Below are positions 34,717 to 45,149 of a DNA stretch of 64,000 nt, piece by piece; the first letter of the stretch is position 1; the number at the start of each line of letters is the position of its first letter. The stretch is from Progne subis subis (taxonomy: Eukaryota > Chordata > Aves > Passeriformes > Hirundinidae), in assembly GCA_022316685.1 (NCBI GenBank), contig JAKJHU010000334.1, positions 1 through 64,000 of the forward strand. The letters are read 5' to 3'. The translations under genes were made by a program, and so were the position numbers. A model generated the notes under the pieces. It was not told the DNA's origin, did no database searches, and saw nothing but the letters and a program-made list of their open reading frames with translations.

Positions 34717-36116
34717 CTTCCTTAAACATTCTCTCATCCTTCATTCTCTTTCTGAAATCCTTTCTCAGATGTCCTTTTCCTCCACAATAAAAACAAGCTC
34801 GTGTCTCTTTATTCTTTGGCGGCACTTCTTCCCACTTCTGATGAGAAGGCCTGTCTAACCTGTCCCTTCGGGGTGTTTCTTGTCTTTCCCGTACTGCAGC
34901 GACCAACATTTTTACTTGTCTTTTGTGGCTTTCTTCCTCTCTCCGCACATATACCTTCTGCGCTTCCCTCAATAACTCCTCCAATCCCCTCTCCTGCCAA
35001 TTGTCCAACTTTTCTAATTTCTTCCTAATATCCTCCCATGATTTTGCAACAAACTGTGTTTTGAGCAGGGCTTGCCCCACTGGGGCTTCAGGGTCTATCC
35101 CCGAATATAATTGCAAATTCTTCCTTAATCTTTCTAGCCACTCAGTTGGGGTTTCCTCCTTCTTTTGCCTTTCGTTAAATGCTTTGTTAATATTCTGCCC
35201 TCTTGGAACTGCCTCGCGGATGCCCTGGATGATTATTGTTCTTAAATCCTGCATGTGTCCCCAGTGTTCTGGGTTCTGATGATTCCAGTTGGGATTTTGT
35301 AATGGCCATTTAAGATCTGCTTGTGGCCCTTGTGCATGCTGGGCATCCCAAATGCGCATTCCCGCACGTCTAATCATATTTTTCTCCTCCGATGTAAAGA
35401 GGATTCCTAGGATGGATTGTAATTCATCCCAAGTATAAATGTTGGACCAAGAATTGGTCCACACTTTCTGATCCTCCTAATGGATCCTCCAGTAGGTTCC
35501 CCATTTCCTTTTTAAAATCCCGCACATCCCCTGAGCTCAGTGGGACAGGAGTAAACCTTTTTCTAGCCTGAGCCTCCCCCCATAGGCATTTCCCTTAAGG
35601 GATATAGGTTCTGTTGCCTTGCTCTTTGTCTAGTCACAGGACCTCTAGGTGGAGCCTCAGCTTGATCTTGTGCATTATCATCACCCGGGAGTGGAGGGGC
35701 TTGTGGCGTACCTACAGTGGTGGAACCAGGGGGACTTCTTCTTCCCTTTTCCCTCGTCTCCTAGTCTCACAAGGGTCAGGTTTCTCACTCAGGTTAAATA
35801 AAAACACTCTCGGGGTCTCAACCCAGATACTCGCATAATTACTTTCTTCCTGACTAAAAGGGGTCTTAGTATTGACCCACAGATTGAGTTTCTGCCTTAC
35901 CCAATCTTCCGATAATCCATACACAGGCCAAAATACATTCTTCGATATTTCCTTCCCACCTCATACTTCTACACAATAGTGTATCATTTTGGCCTTATCC
36001 TTATCCCCAGTCCCAGGATATTGCCTCCATTCTGCTGGCATAAATCCTAATGGACTGTCTTTAGGTACAGGTGTGAGTTTCATGGGTGGAGGGGGCTTGC
36101 TCTTCCCCTGTCCCAT
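34712..36116 (-). pseudogene. Gag of ERV Z, broken
   Basis: Structural polyprotein. It begins MGQGKSKPPPP (ATG at 36,116), with the myristoylation glycine of class I gag. A TGA follows about 50 codons later, near 35,960. Matrix-like sequence continues at 35,924-35,712, then a proline/acidic p12-like stretch with shifts. Capsid runs in the frame 35,464-34,712, including TPTEWLERLRK. Nucleocapsid has a single knuckle, CFYCGGKGHLRKDF, in which the last cysteine of CCHC is read as Phe. The frame ends at a UAG shared with pol. Confidence 0.85.
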
Positions 36117-36499
36117 CTTCTGGAGTGCCTTCTATCACAGGTACACGATCACTCGCTTCCCCTTGTTCGTGGCCCACGCCCTCGCGGGCAATGGGAACCG
36201 CACTACTGAGGGTCCACACTCGCTTGGGATGTCCGGCTGCCGGCTTCCCTCTCACACAGGCACACTCCAGGATACCCGACCCCGACCGAACGGCTCCCCG
36301 TGTGAAACTTCACACAATACTCACGCGTCCTGCGTCTTCGTCCGGACCTCTGTGCACAAAGTTTATAGGGTCGACTGGTCTCCTTTGCTTATGCCTCGAG
36401 TTTTAGGTTCATCGGTGAGAGCGGGGTAGATAATAGGGATCCCGGGGCCACCTGAGGTGGGGCGCCTCCCCAGTATTCCTATCCTACCAGAACATTCTC

Positions 36500-36517
36500 A
36501 TCCGAGTCACGGCACCA
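36500..36517 (-). promoter_or_regulatory. Primer-binding site of ERV Z, tRNA-His type
   Basis: Minus-strand TGGTGCCGTGACTCGGAT, 18 nt, starts three bases after the end of the 5' LTR. It matches the sequence complementary to the 3' end of tRNA-His, as used by HERV-H-type elements. It begins the 384-nt leader before gag. Confidence 0.82.
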
Positions 36518-36520
36518 AAT

Positions 36521-36927
36521 TGTTATAAATTGCACGACTCAAGGTTTTAGTCACAATTAGAATTTTATTAATTACAGCAAGCGGGGCATAAGCCAAAAAA
36601 AAACAGCGCTGGGCGACAGGGGGGTCTGTGCTCCACCAACTGCCGCCCCGTTAGGACATTTCAGTCCCTTCTTATACAGTTTCTTCTCCTGTTATCGTGT
36701 TGGTGGGCGTTATCTTGTTGCTAGGAGACCGTCTTCTGTCTTCCGCTTACCACCAACAACAGCTACAGGTTTGTTTTTTTTCTGGAACTCAAAAGCTTTG
36801 TTAAGCAATAGCACAATATGTCTAAAAAGCATCAGTCATTATGTGTTTGCAAGTTTAAAGGTTCTTTTAAAAGTCCTGAGTCATCCTGCGCTTGAAAGTT
36901 CAATGAACAAAGTATTAACCCGTCACA
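36521..36927 (-). repeat. 5' LTR of ERV Z
   Basis: 407 bp, with the same TGTGACGGG start and TTATAACA end on the minus strand. It has only one TGAGTCA (36,877-36,883) and a single copy of the U3 unit that is duplicated in the 3' LTR, plus about 30 bp of its own near 36,755-36,795. Confidence 0.85.
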
Positions 36928-38460
36928 GGCAAGGCAAGGGATGGGTCTGCAAGGCGAGGTAAGGGGGAGGTAGGCAGTGAAGGGCAAGGCTGATATTGGG
37001 ACCCCTCTGGTTTGGCTCCTACAGAGCACACAGTGGGTCAGACACTGGGCTGAGGGAAGGGGTCCCATGTAAACCCAGCACAGGCTTTTCTCTTTGAAGA
37101 GGGGATTCTGCAGGGAGAAAGGAGAAGAGACTTTCCTGTCTCCTGAGATTCCCCCTCCTCCTTCAGCAGCCATACCCCAATCAATCAGTACAAGATTTCA
37201 TATGATCACTTACATGCCAGGGAGCAAAAGGCACTCAAAACTGAACCCTGCCAGAGCCCAGCCCTTCCTGAGGGTGTGGGGGAATGGAATTTCAGTAGGA
37301 GTTGACCCAAAATGAAACTTTGCCACCTCTGGGTTTGTCACAGCCTTAGCAGTTGTGTGAGCTCACCCTTCAAATGCACACAAGTGCCTGGGGCAATTCA
37401 GGTTCCCTGGAGAGGTGGCTGCTTCCCTTTGAAACAGGAGCTGTTGCCTTTTCCAGTGAATTAACTCCCTTCTAACTATTAGAAAAGTGGGCGAATAAAA
37501 GGAATTACCCTGGAGGAAGGGGACCAGAACCTAGGAAAAGAATGAGACACATCTGAATTACAAATGAAATCTATTTCATTTATGTATTTAGCACTACTCT
37601 ATTATTACAAACAAAATCATGTTTCTGAGCTGAAGCTGCTCACACGCTGGACAGATTTTTCAGTTGCTGTGTTATTTAAAGGATGTCCACAGGCTGTGGA
37701 GCAGCCCGGCTCTCTGCCCCTGCCCACAGGGGTGCAGCACTCTGAGCTCCCCCAGGGGCCACAAGAGGGCTGGCAGAAGGGCAGGCGTCCTCAGCAGTGA
37801 CACCACCACTGCACTGTTCTCCCTGCTCTGCTCCTGCCCAGACTCGGGATGCCCAAATCCCCCCAGGCTGCGCATTCCACAGCAGGGCCACCATTCCCCT
37901 CGGGAGCAGCCCACGCCCAGTTTGGCTCCTGGATGGCTGATGAGTCCTGTCCCAGGAAGAGGCATCCAGGGCCGGGCTGCTGCCACATCCTGCTCCAAGT
38001 GCCTCCTTCCAGCCGGGCTCTGGGGTGCTGAGGCTGCTCTGGGCTCTGCCAGGGCTCTGCTGGGGCTCAGCTCTTGGCCACACTGAGTCTGCTCCCCATC
38101 ACATTGCTCCAGGCACCTGAATCACACCTGTAAAGAAGGGAAACTGGCAAGGGAATAGAGTTTTTATTCAAAAAATTCCAAGTAGCACAACAAACAGCTG
38201 TCCTCAAGCGCTGCATCTCCGCTGCACCCACATGTCCTGTATCCTCTGTGACAGCTCTCGCACTCCAGCTGCTCCTTGCAGGCCACAAGGAGCCGGCAAA
38301 GAGCCTGTGCAGGCACCATGGACAGGTTTTAATGCTAAGTTTAATTAATCTTCAACTTCGAGTAGAATTATTCATTCCTCAAAAAATAAACCCTGCTTGC
38401 CATTTTTCAAAATGCTCACATAGTGTGAATTTGCCTTATGTGTTATGTTTCCCTCAAAAA
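36928..38460. other. Spacer, no gene recognised
   Basis: Directly after ERV Z come GGCAAGGCAAGGG-type short repeats. The rest is mixed sequence with a GC-rich stretch at 37,670-38,080, open on both strands. No domain recognised. Confidence 0.4.
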
Positions 38461-38464
38461 CATC

Positions 38465-39205
38465 TTGAAGACGTTATAAATAAGATAGACCAAATTTCAG
38501 AAATCAAAAATTTAGAATTTTATTGAGAGACAAAAATAACAGTCTCGGACAGCCACAATTAAAAGGACAGTGTCGAGCCCGGGCACAGCATTGGGTGAAC
38601 TCTGATAACAAACTCTTCCAGTCTGCGATCCCCCAAGTTCACATTTCTGGTCTGAAGCCATCCCTTTTTATACACTGGATCGCAGAGAAGAGACGAGGCT
38701 CCGATGTTGTCCTCGTCCGTGGCGGCTTAATGGATTATTCATGCTTGGGTCTAGGAATCTTGAATAGTTTTTCCGGGGTTAACAATGACCTTAATGGCTG
38801 AGCCCAGGTGTGTCGCTGATATGGTAATGTCCAGGAGGGTCCGATGAGATATGAGGAGATATGATAATGTCCGGAGGAAGCAGGTGAGCTACATCTCTGA
38901 TGTAATCAGTGGTTCTTGAGTAGCTTATCTGTTCCTCCCGGGGCTTTTGTGTTCCTTTCAGGGTTTCCCGGCAGAGGCATGTCACTGAAATTCCTCTCTC
39001 GTCCTTGTGTCCTTGGTCTGGGGTTTTTGCTGCCAGCAGAAATATTTTGTGCATTCCCTGTATGGCTTTGTGGTTTACAGAATATAAATTTACATGAATT
39101 GACCTTAAAATATCTCACAGCTTTTTTATTTGAACATGTACAACTTATACTTTATATGGGTGTATTAAAATACAGACATAATCCACACAAATTAATCTTT
39201 GGACA
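38465..39205 (-). repeat. Probable solo LTR
   Basis: On the minus strand a TATA-like GTGTATAAAAAGGG (about 38,665-38,680) precedes an AATAAA (38,517-38,525) at LTR-like spacing. CpG-containing short repeats (GATATGATAATGTCC) lie in the U3-like part. Boundaries were not resolved and no internal sequence is attached. Confidence 0.45.
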
Positions 39206-39209
39206 TTTA

Positions 39210-39500
39210 TCACATAGCTCTTGTCCTTTGGGAATCCAGTGGGTGAGGCTGCCTGTGCTGTCCCAAATCCCAGATTCTATCCAGATGGGAATGCTTGGCT
39301 CCTCCCCCTGGGCACAGCATCTCACAATGGGCTGATATCATTTTATCAGTCTTGCAATGGGGCCTTGATTGCCCATTGAACAGAGATAGCTCCTGGAGGG
39401 AGTTATCTATGAGTCATGCAGCAGGGCATTGATGGGCCATTAACAGAAGATAGTCTGGAGGGAGGGGGCAAGGGAAACACTGCCCAACCTAGCTTCAACA
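39210..39500 (-). repeat. Fragment of the 21.5-kb LTR-like block
   Basis: Shares GGAATGCTTGGCTCCTCCC, the ATCTCACAATGGGCTGAT segment and GCCCATTAACAGAAGATA with 21,800-21,900 in the same orientation, but is more diverged. Confidence 0.5.
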
Positions 39501-39929
39501 GCTCATGTAGATGGTGATAGAATACATACTTTGGGCACATCTTACACTGTAACCTAGGACAAGATAGAAATATATATCCTTACCTGCTAAAAATCATTCT
39601 AATTTCTAGATCTACAATTTTGTTAAGATTGTCAGGTACAACTTTTCATATTTAGCGTCAGTTATATCCCACCAGTTAATCAAGTCTAATTATAAAACCT
39701 ATCAGTAATTGTTAGCCACTCTTATTAGAATAAACCTAACGCTAGTAAAGCAATTAATAAAGCATGAATATTTGAACAAAATAGTAAAAGAAATTCAAGT
39801 GAACAGACAAAAACCTGTAGTAACTGTCCAACATGATAGAAAAGAAATAAGGAGATTTCTACAAAAAGCAAAGCAAGACACAAGCCACAACTCTTGTTGG
39901 ATGCACTCTTTCATAGTCACTAAATGCAA

Positions 39930-40190
39930 CTAGAATCTTCAATACCCTATGTCCCCCATCATTATTTTGCTGATATTACTTAGTATAAATTTAATAATGT
40001 CTATTGTAGTACTCATATAGAACTAGAGGATGTTAAAACGAGTTGCAATTTTAACCTCATTATCTAAAACACCTAGGATAATGTTAAAAGAGAATTATCA
40101 AGATAGTGAGTTAAAGCTAGAGAGAAGCCCCAGTAGTAGTAAAAGATTTACTGGGTCTATAGAAAAGGGAGGACATGAGACAGAGGCTTG
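39930..40190 (+). pseudogene. Env tail scrap of a Y-related ERV
   Basis: A hydrophobic stretch is followed by RMLKRVAILTSLS, which parallels the RMLKQLAPLTSI tail of ERV Y env at about 15,360-15,400. Stops interrupt it. A purine-rich tract AAAAGGGAGGACATGAGAC follows, but no clear LTR was defined downstream. Confidence 0.45.
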
Positions 40191-40799
40191 AAAATTCTAG
40201 CTAATCTTTATAGGAAACTTAAGAGCATACACTGTATTTTAGAAGGTATTGTACATTTTAGAAGGCATTTAGTGAATATCGAGTGCTTGCGTGTTTACAT
40301 ATTTTAAAGCAGTACAAACATCCAGGATCCCTCAGTGATAAGAACATAACAATATAACAAAGATAAAACATAACAAGATAAAGCAAAAAATGCAAAGAAA
40401 GAGAAAAGCACAGACTCGACAGAAACTGATGTCTTGCCTTGAAAAAATGCCAAAAGGACCAAAGCACACACAAGAAAAATCAAGGTGAAGAGTTCACTGA
40501 GGAAACTCCATTTCTTTCATCTTCTAGAGACCCTTGGAGACCACCATGGGGAACTAAGCATGCCCAAGAGGATGTACCAAGAGGAGTTAATTACCATAGG
40601 AAGTGAGGATGAGTGAGGCCAGAGAATAAATATGTATAAGGCAGATTGTGCAATGCCATGCATATGTAAGACCTCAAAGAAAAATAGAGAGGCAAGCTCT
40701 CTAGTGTTCATGCATGTCTTTAGTGAAGATAATCCCCATGCACCTCAACGTCAATTAAAAATGTATACTACTCTAACTGTTGTTATAAAGTTCTTTTCT

Positions 40800-41200
40800 G
40801 CCTTGTTTCAGGGGAGATATTTGGAGTTTGCAGGGCTCCAAAGCCGAGCTGCAGATGCCCCTCAGGGGACATCGGGGGGTCCTTGGGGGGTGTTTTTGGG
40901 GGTCCCAGTGGCGGTGGTGGCAGAGCCGTGGCAGGGGGCGGGCGGATGTGGGTGCCCACACAGGGGGTTGGGCTTCCCCGGCCGGGCCCTCCGAGCTCTG
41001 CCGGTGCCATGTGGAGACCGCACGGGACTGGTGGGGGCAGTGACACCAGGTTTGGGGAGCCTCAGGAAAGCTGCAGTTTCCCTAAGCGGGACCCCTGAGA
41101 GAGGAGACCCCCAGAATCCCAAAGCGGGGACCCCAAGAGTGAGGACACCTGCGATTGCTGGGACCCCAGCGAGATGTGCTAGGGCTGGAGGGGCAGGATG
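40800..41200. other. GC-rich, G-run-rich segment
   Basis: GC-rich island in AT-rich surroundings. It contains G runs at 40,864-40,902 able in principle to form a G-quadruplex on the plus strand. No gene recognised; both strands are open through composition. Confidence 0.4.
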
Positions 41201-41235
41201 ATGGGTGATTTATTAAAATATGGATATTGATCTAA

Positions 41236-41860
41236 TGTCAATACCCAACTGTGACAGACAAAAGACTCTCTAACAGGTTAGAGTTAGAAAGTGTAGGTTT
41301 AATGCAATGCCGGGCAGCTGCGTGGGATCGCTCCCTAATATGCACTGCAAAGTTACAAGTGATTACAGACTCTATTTATTTACAAAAGTGCTGAATACCC
41401 AAAATATTAATACATATTCATAACACTAATGCCTGGCATCCTCTGCTTCATATTATAATTAGATAAAAGGCCATCAAGCATGCGTAGTTTGTTCTTTGAA
41501 TTAGGTCAGTCGTCTCTTTTATGGGGAAGGGTGATAAAAAGAAGAAGCAAGGAGAGTCTTCCTCATTCTAAACTTTCAACCTTTTCAATGGATAACAAGA
41601 CAAACGGAACCTGGTAGAACTCCAGTTTCCTGTTTCCATGACTGTTGAATGGGCTTCTGGATGTTAGAAGATTTACAGTTTTCTGTGTTCTCTAGATCTA
41701 TTTACCAGTTTCTTCAGTTTCTCATTATAAACACAGCTAAACAAATACAAAATGACAAGCAATTAGTTATTTAGATCTGGGATAGCTATTTTAGATTGAT
41801 TTCCTTTCAACTAACCATTGACTCCTAATTATTTCCACCAGAGCCTATCTATCTATCTAC
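41236..41860 (-). repeat. LTR related to ERV Y LTR
   Basis: CTGTGACAGACAAAAGACTC, then GTTAGAAAGTGTAGG, then TCTATTTATTTAC parallel the start of the minus-oriented Y LTR at 58,804-58,960. It is clearly diverged. The right boundary is approximate. Confidence 0.5.
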
Positions 41861-42069
41861 TTTAACTAATTCTGGCAAAGCTTATCTGTAGCTAAAACCT
41901 TAACTTTTCTAAAATCCTTAATTCCTTTGAATTTGATATCCACTGAAAGGGGTTCAGCGGTCCTGGTGCCAGAAGAGGCTGCTCCCAGTATCAGCATAGT
42001 TGCCCCCACCCTGTGTGCTTTCAGTTTTGTCAGCACTCCCAGTAGGAGCCCAGTCACTGCCAGTCATTC

Positions 42070-42240
42070 CCCATTATGATGCAGTTTGCCCCAGCATGGT
42101 CCCAGTTGCTCCCAGTTGCTCCCACTTTCCTCCCGTGTGTTCCCGGTTCTCCCAGTTGCCCCTAGTATAGTCCCAGTCACTCCACAGATGATCCCAGTCC
42201 CTCCCTGCATGCTCCCAGTCCTGCCCAGTCACCCACAATG
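42070..42240. repeat. CCCAGT-rich simple tandem repeat
   Basis: Irregular repetition of CTCCCAGTTGC and CCCAGTC-type segments, about 12-16 bp apart. No gene. Confidence 0.5.
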
Positions 42241-42300
42241 TAGACCAGTCATTCCAAACTTCTCAGGGTAGTTTCCCAGTGTGGTCCCACTTCTCCCACT

Positions 42301-42850
42301 GTGCTAGTTTGAAAACAAACCAACTGGAGATCCAAGTAAAAACTGTTCCATGACCCATTTCTCATAACTCCAGGGCAATATCTTTGGTTAAAAGGCCAGC
42401 TGTTAAAACCAAATGGGGCAGTGTTCTTTATCTCTTCCATGACCCATCCTCTCTCCAGGGAGATATCTTCTGTTAATGGGCTATTGCCTCTCACTGCATG
42501 ACTGATAAAATTACATCATCCCATTGTGAGATGCTCCACCCAGAGGGAGGAGCCAAGCATTCCTACCTGGATATAATCTGAGATTTAAAGCACCAGGGAC
42601 AGCCGGGTTTCTACTGGATTCCCAGAGGAAGACCAGACCCATCTGCAACACCACTGGACCTTCAGAGGAAAAGTACACCCTTCTACAGGAGCACTGCTTC
42701 AACAAAACCACATCTGTCACTCCAGGAGGACTGCAGCCACAATTTGATTGGACTGCAGCAACACCCTGACTACTGGGTCAGGATGTATTCTGACTCTGTC
42801 AGCATTTTTTTATTTTACTACTGCATTTTTTGTTTAATTTTTAATTTTTT
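42301..42850 (+). repeat. LTR-like block before middle zinc-finger gene
   Basis: It starts TGTGCTAGTTTGAAAAC and carries the same GAGATGCTCCACCCAGAGGGAG and TGGATATAATCTGAG segments as 53,320-53,390. It runs almost directly into zinc-finger exon 1, replacing the upstream flank that the arm copies have between the two. Confidence 0.5.
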
Positions 42851-42869
42851 AGGTTAGACTGCGAGGAAG

Positions 42870-44333
42870 ATGCTCCAGGACAGCCAGGCAGGTGAGGAGG
42901 AAGTCAGTGCCCCTTTCCCCTCTCTCCTGCTCCATCTCCCAGCCCAGCATGGCCCCTGGCTGCAGGACAACCCCGCTGCCAATGCCGTCTTACCGGGCAT
43001 GCACTGGGGGATCTCCTTCCCTTTCTCTCAGGCATGGAGGCAAATCCCATCCTGTCCTTGTCCTTCCTCCCCCAGACAAGGAGCTGAGGATGGAGACCCG
43101 GGAGGACAAATCCCAAGGGCAGAAACTTGTGGAAGAGGCCATTTTGAGTGGCTCCACTGTGCAGGAATTCAATGGGAAGGAAAAGCCCCAGAGATCCTGC
43201 AAGAGGAGGGCTTCCAAACCCGTCCCAGGGTTCTTGGAAAAGGGAAGACCTGGACTGTGCTGGGAAGATGGACAGAGCTTCAGCCAGAGCTCCCACCTGA
43301 TTCAGAACCAGATGATCCAAACTGGGGATCGGCCCTACAAGTGTGGGGAATGTGGGAAGGGCTTCAACTCCACAACTCCACCCTTGTGACCCACCGGTGC
43401 ATCCACACCGGGGAGAGGCTCTACGAGTGTGCAGAATGCAGGAAGAGCTTCAGCCAGAGATCCCTCTTGATCCACCACCTGAGGGTCCACAGCACAGAAG
43501 GGCCCTACAAGTGTGAGCAATGTGGGAAGAGCTTCTGCCAGCGATCCCACCTGATCTGCCACCAGAGGATCCACACTGGGGATAGGCCCTTCAAGTGTGA
43601 GGAATGTGGGATGAGCTTCAGGCAGAGCTTCATCCTGATCCGCCAGCAGAGGATCCACACCAGAGAATGACCCTACCAGTGTGAGCAATGTGAGAAGAGC
43701 TTCAGCCGCTACTCCCACTTGATCCACCACCAGAATATCCATGCTGAGGAAAGGCCCTACAAGTGTGGGGAATGCAAGAAGGGCTTCAACCAGAAGTTCC
43801 AACTGACCATCCATCAAAAGATCCACACTGGGGAGAGACCTGGCAAGTGTCCCAAGGTTCCAGAGAAGCTCCAGTCTCCTCCTGCCCCAGCAGATCCACA
43901 CAAAGAAGAGGCCCTTCTGCTGCCACAACTGCAGGAAGGGCTTGAAGTACATCTCCACCGTCATCATTCACCAGTGTATCCACACTGGGGAAATGCCCTA
44001 CAAGTGTGCGGAATGCAGGAAGCTTTCACCAGAGTTCCAACTGGTCATCCACCAAAGATCCACACTGGGGAGAGGCCCAGCGAGTGTGGGGAATATGGGA
44101 TGAGCTTCAGCATAAGGTCCCACCTGATCCGCCACCTGAGGATCCAAACCAGAGAATGGCCCTACAATGTCCGCTTGTGGGAAGAGCTTGTCCAGGAGCT
44201 CTCACTTGAGCAGACACCAATGGAGACACCGGTAAGGGAAGGCCTAAGACTGCCTCAGCTGCGGGAAGAGCTTTGTGCAGTGCTCCAACTTACTCCTGCT
44301 TCAGATGACCCATATTGGGCAGAGAATTGGTGA
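42870..44333 (+). pseudogene. C2H2 zinc-finger protein, middle copy, broken
   Basis: Paralogue of the left and right genes. Exon 1 is reduced: ATG at 42,870 gives MLQDSQA plus one base, then a GTGAG donor at 42,892. A 184-bp intron ends CCCCCAG, and exon 2 starts at 43,076 with [13 protein letters not shown], still in frame. Finger 1 ([10 protein letters not shown]) is cut by a frameshift near 43,367. Fingers 2-4 are readable; finger 4 has His changed to Gln. A TGA replaces the linker Trp codon after HTRE at 43,668. Two more fingers and scraps with shifts follow. It is the most diverged of the three copies. Confidence 0.8.
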
Positions 44334-44810
44334 GCCACATTCCCAGCGATCTGCATTGGGAAGACACTGGGCTGGTGGTCCTCTTGTTTGGTTGTCCCTA
44401 ATATTCTTTTAATTCATCTTCATCCCTCTAAACCAGACAAAACTGGGGATAAAAGTCAACAAATTCATCAAAGGTATCTAAAGCCTCATGTTTTACTAGT
44501 GTTTCAGTGTTGGAGTCCAGGGCATTCCTTTGGTTGCCCTGGAGGGTCAGAGACCTGGGCAGGGAGGTCTGGGACCCCAGCCCAGAGCTCAGAGAGACAC
44601 TGGCTTTGATTTCAGTCCATGGGAAAAACTTCCTTCACTGCAGGAAGCATTGCAGGCCACAAGAGTGTGAAATATAGTAGTATAGTATATCACAGGGTGA
44701 AAAACCAGTGATATTAGGTTTCTAGCATTGAAGTGAATGGGGGCAAGATGGAGAATTTGGGGCGTTGTCTCCTTCTTCTTCATCCTTCTTGCCTCACTCC
44801 ATTTCAGCAG

Positions 44811-45147
44811 TGACGTGGCACAAAGTAGTTAGTGAGGATTGGGTCAGAGTAAAGATGACTTTTTAGTATTAGTGATAGACATTGGCAAGTAATAGTAAAT
44901 AAAGAATACGTAGCAATTAGTATAAAAGATAAGGACAGCCCTGGTTCGGGGGGAGACATGAGAAGTCCAGCCGCGGCAAATATCTTGTTGGACGCTGAGA
45001 AACTGTAAGATAAGAAAGAATAAACGAAGTATGCAACCTTGAAAAATCTAAACCTGAAGACTCTGTCTCTTCCTTCGGTTTGGCACAGAGCTGTGCAGAG
45101 GGCAAAAGACTCTAAAACCACCTGAATGCCAGGGTAAGCCCCTGACA
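44811..45147 (+). repeat. Probable solo LTR
   Basis: TG...CA-ended segment (TGACGTGGC ... CCCTGACA) with a TATA-like AGTATAAAAGATAAG and, about 110 bp later, GAATAAACG. CATTTCAG occurs both just before (ending three bases upstream) and overlapping the right end, a possible target duplication. Confidence 0.5.
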
Positions 45148-45149
45148 TT

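Larger units (their letters stand above)
28200..36927 (-). mobile_element. ERV Z, gammaretrovirus-like provirus, nearly full length
   Basis: Two LTRs enclose about 7.9 kb with leader, gag, pro-pol and env in retroviral order on the minus strand. The primer-binding site is tRNA-His type. A UAG stop in the same frame separates gag from pol. Gag, pol and env all carry stops or shifts, so it cannot make its proteins as it stands. No direct repeat flanks it (AACAG on the left, GGCAA on the right). It lies in the spacer between the inverted arms and is present once. Confidence 0.92.
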
